From contig NZ_AEVS01000055.1 of NCBI RefSeq assembly GCF_000189255.1, positions 1 to 38,371 on the forward strand: DNA of 38,371 nt, given 5' to 3'. The DNA comes from Vibrio brasiliensis LMG 20546 (GTDB lineage Bacteria > Pseudomonadota > Gammaproteobacteria > Enterobacterales > Vibrionaceae). A model generated the notes under the pieces. The model did not search any database. It had not been told where the DNA came from and saw nothing but the letters and a program-made list of their open reading frames with translations. The position numbers and the translations under genes were made by a program. The first letter of the stretch is position 1. Each line of letters opens with the position of its first letter. Shown here one piece after another: positions 36,560-38,371 of the stretch.

Positions 36560-37747
36560 GTGAAAAAGCCCCTTATCGTGCAAAAGTTTGGTGGAACATC
36601 GGTGGGTTCAATTGAAAGAATTCATACGGTAGCCGAACACATCATAAAGGCGAAAAATGATGGTAATCAGGTTGTTGTTGTTGTCTCTGCAATGTCAGGA
36701 GAAACAAACCGGCTCATGGAACTTGCTACACAAATAGATAGCGTTCCTACAGCCCGAGAACTTGATGTTTTGCTCTCTGCTGGTGAGCAGGTGTCGATGG
36801 CCCTATTAGCAATGACGTTAAACAAAATGGGTCACGCAGCGCGTTCACTTACCGGAGCACAGGCAAGCATTGTGACTGACAATCAGCACAATGATGCGAC
36901 GATTAAGCACATTGATACTTCTGCTATAAAGCAGTTATTAGCGCAAGAACAGATTGTGATAGTAGCTGGATTCCAGGGTATCAATGAAAATGGGGACATC
37001 ACCACACTAGGTCGTGGAGGCTCTGATACCAGTGCTGTAACGCTGGCTGGAGCGCTAAATGCTGATGAATGTCAGATATTTACAGATGTTGACGGTATTT
37101 ACACATGCGATCCTAGAGTTGTTGCTTCTGCGCAGAAATTGGATGTCATAGACTTTCCTTCAATGGAAGAGATGGCACGTAAGGGCGCAAAAGTTCTTCA
37201 CCTACCATCAGTGCAGTACGCCTGGAAGAACAATGTTCCTCTGCGAGTTCTCTCTACCTTTGATACCAATAACGGTAGTTTGGTTAAAGGAGAAGAGTGT
37301 CAGTCATCGGTGTGCGGTGTGGCGATCCAGCGAGATATGTGTCTGATCAAAATTGAGAAAGATGCCATTTGCGGATTGAAAACACAGTGTCAGATGATCG
37401 GTGTAACGATCTGGAATGTGATCGAGCATGCAGAATGGGTAGGTGTTGTGATAAAACGCGATGCTTATGCAAAACTGGAACTGGTTTTCAGCGATAAAAT
37501 CCGTAATAGTGAATCGGTAAGCTTATTGACCGCAGTAGGTCTTCATGTCGAAGGACTGGTTGAAAGGTCATACGCTTTGCTTACAGAGCAGGGGATAGAC
37601 GTCGAGCATTACGCAGTGAATCCACAATCGCTGATGCTTGTGTTATCACCTGAATATGTCGACAAAGCGGCGAACATACTGCATGATGCTTACATTACGT
37701 CTGCGCAGGCACTCGATTGCCAACAAAAACATGCCTTTTTAGGCTAG
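36560..37747 (+). CDS. Aspartate kinase with degenerate ACT region
   Basis: Phosphorylates aspartate, the first step towards lysine, threonine, methionine and diaminopimelate. The 395-residue monofunctional enzyme keeps the kinase core: KFGGTSVGS (9-17), SAMSGETNRL, GRGGSDTSAVTLAGAL and FTDVDGIYTCDPR. The alaS-aspartokinase-csrA order is that of Pseudomonas lysC. However, the C-terminal ACT pair is far from the usual form. The GVAxxRxxAKLTI...DTPGVA pattern is replaced by GVAIQRDMCLIKI...ICGLKTQCQ, the second ACT lacks the usual GVGMRSHxGVA and ISTSE, and the LHPRSVE motif reads LHLPSVQ. Feedback control by lysine or threonine may be lost or altered. GTG start (36560) after GGAAGG. Confidence 0.93.
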   Translation: MKKPLIVQKFGGTSVGSIERIHTVAEHIIKAKNDGNQVVVVVSAMSGETNRLMELATQIDSVPTARELDVLLSAGEQVSMALLAMTLNKMGHAARSLTGAQASIVTDNQHNDATIKHIDTSAIKQLLAQEQIVIVAGFQGINENGDITTLGRGGSDTSAVTLAGALNADECQIFTDVDGIYTCDPRVVASAQKLDVIDFPSMEEMARKGAKVLHLPSVQYAWKNNVPLRVLSTFDTNNGSLVKGEECQSSVCGVAIQRDMCLIKIEKDAICGLKTQCQMIGVTIWNVIEHAEWVGVVIKRDAYAKLELVFSDKIRNSESVSLLTAVGLHVEGLVERSYALLTEQGIDVEHYAVNPQSLMLVLSPEYVDKAANILHDAYITSAQALDCQQKHAFLG

Positions 37748-37839
37748 ATTCGAGCCACAATAGAGTTTACGAAATTATAACTTTTGTTGGATAATAGCTT
37801 TGTAGCAAGATAAATCAGAGATTACTCAAGGAGCACAGA

Positions 37840-38037
37840 ATGCTAATTTTAACTCGCCGCGTTGGCGAAACTCTAATGATCGGTGATGAAGTAACAGTAA
37901 CTGTACTGGGTGTTAAAGGTAACCAAGTACGTATCGGCGTAAATGCTCCGAAAGAAGTGTCTGTTCACCGTGAAGAAATCTACATGCGCATTCAGGCAGA
38001 AAAAGGTAATGGTAACGTTGCATCTGGCAACTACTAA
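37840..38037 (+). CDS. csrA: Carbon storage regulator CsrA
   Basis: RNA-binding dimer that represses or activates translation by binding GGA motifs; in vibrios it affects quorum sensing, motility and virulence networks. The 65-residue protein has [16 protein letters not shown] (with L4 and R6) and [10 protein letters not shown] containing the RNA-contacting R44. AAGGAG just before the ATG itself contains a GGA, compatible with autoregulation. No terminator is visible after the aspartokinase gene, so partial cotranscription is possible. A terminator follows. Confidence 0.99.
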   Translation: MLILTRRVGETLMIGDEVTVTVLGVKGNQVRIGVNAPKEVSVHREEIYMRIQAEKGNGNVASGNY

Positions 38038-38045
38038 TTACACAA

Positions 38046-38073
38046 AGAGGCTGACATTTTGTCAGCCTTTTTT
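38046..38073 (+). terminator. Terminator of csrA
   Basis: AGGCTGACA pairs with TGTCAGCCT around TTT (38048-38068), followed by TTTTT. Confidence 0.93.
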
Positions 38074-38177
38074 GTTGTTGGAAGGAACCTATTTACTGTA
38101 AAAAGAGCGAATTAGCACCGCTTTGATTAAATAGCCAACGGTTGAAAGATTTTTTGCCGTTTTTGCCAAGAAAGTGT

Positions 38178-38205
38178 TTGACATATTTTTGGTAAATCGT
38201 AATAT
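38178..38205 (+). promoter_or_regulatory. Promoter of tRNA-Ser
   Basis: A perfect TTGACA (38178-38183), 16-base spacer, TAATAT (38200-38205), then a GC-rich discriminator GTGCCTCC, typical of growth-rate-regulated tRNA promoters. The mature tRNA begins 16 bases further. Confidence 0.88.
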
Positions 38206-38220
38206 GTGCCTCCGCAAGAC

Positions 38221-38313
38221 GGTGAGGTGGCCGAGAGGCTGAAGGCGCTCCCCTGCTAAGGGAGTATACGGTTTGTAGCCGTATCGAGGGTTCGAATCCC
38301 TCCCTCACCGCCA
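38221..38313 (+). tRNA. tRNA-Ser (anticodon GCU)
   Basis: A class II tRNA with a long variable arm. The acceptor stem GGTGAGG pairs with CCTCACC, then discriminator G and encoded CCA (38311-38313). The anticodon stem CTCCC/GGGAG closes loop CTGCTAA, giving anticodon GCT (reads AGC/AGU). Variable-arm hairpin TACGG/CCGTA; T loop TTCGAAT. In E. coli too a tRNA-Ser gene follows csrA, ahead of tRNA-Arg genes; further tRNAs may follow beyond the window. Confidence 0.99.
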
Positions 38314-38371
38314 TTCTTGCACTTCTTCTTTAATCAGAAGAATTGTTCTTCGGAACAGCTTTAAAACAACT

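Noticed and set aside
38093-38314. A 73-codon minus-strand open frame starting MAVREGFEPSI over the tRNA-Ser gene
   Set aside because: It is antisense to the tRNA; this protein-like start is a well-known artefact of reading tRNA-Ser backwards.

Overview
The window is ordinary chromosome from a gamma-proteobacterium, almost certainly a Vibrio. The protein sequences (RraB, RecA, AlaS, MutS, PyrBI, Mdh) are vibrio-like, and the gene neighbourhoods mutS-pncC-recA-recX-alaS-aspartokinase-csrA-tRNA-Ser, pepA/holC/valS beside lptFG, rapA-rluA, and argF-pyrBI-ridA are those of Vibrio and its relatives. I see no prophage, transposase, integron, CRISPR array or other defence or mobility module. Most of the novelty is in the regulatory DNA and in a few poorly characterised proteins.

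Layout: (1) 1-4.2 kb: a heptanucleotide tandem repeat abutting arcA (arginine deiminase), then rraB (RNase E inhibitor), an orphan glycoside-hydrolase-2-like sugar-binding protein, a duplicated DUF2061 membrane protein and a universal stress protein. (2) 4.3-8.4 kb: a TAXI-type TRAP transporter (fused permease and binding protein), probably one operon with the stress protein, with a CRP-type promoter and a long leader. (3) 8.4-10.4 kb: argR divergent from mdh, then an unrecognised 63-residue ORF. (4) 10.4-15.2 kb on the minus strand: phoH-like, argF, pyrB, pyrI, ridA. argF has an ArgR-type operator, and pyrB has a complete attenuator with a 30-codon leader peptide that is newly described here. 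(5) 15.6-21.1 kb: rapA, rluA and a D-2-hydroxyacid dehydrogenase, convergent with an orphan periplasmic binding protein. (6) 21.2-28.7 kb: pepA, holC and valS on the minus strand, divergent from lptF-lptG. (7) 28.7-38.4 kb: mutS divergent from pncC, then recA (LexA-controlled), recX, alaS, an aspartokinase with degenerate ACT domains, csrA and tRNA-Ser(GCU).

A theme runs through the left half. Arginine breakdown (arcA), the arginine regulator (argR), the two carbamoyl-phosphate transferases (argF and pyrB, with pyrI), and PepA/CarP, known in E. coli as a regulator of carbamoyl-phosphate synthesis, all lie within 26 kb. Near-identical 17-base ArgR-like sites lie upstream of arcA and argR, and a good consensus ArgR box overlaps the argF promoter. 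The right half is DNA repair, translation and global regulation. Strong rho-independent hairpins separate most transcription units, so operon boundaries are unusually readable.
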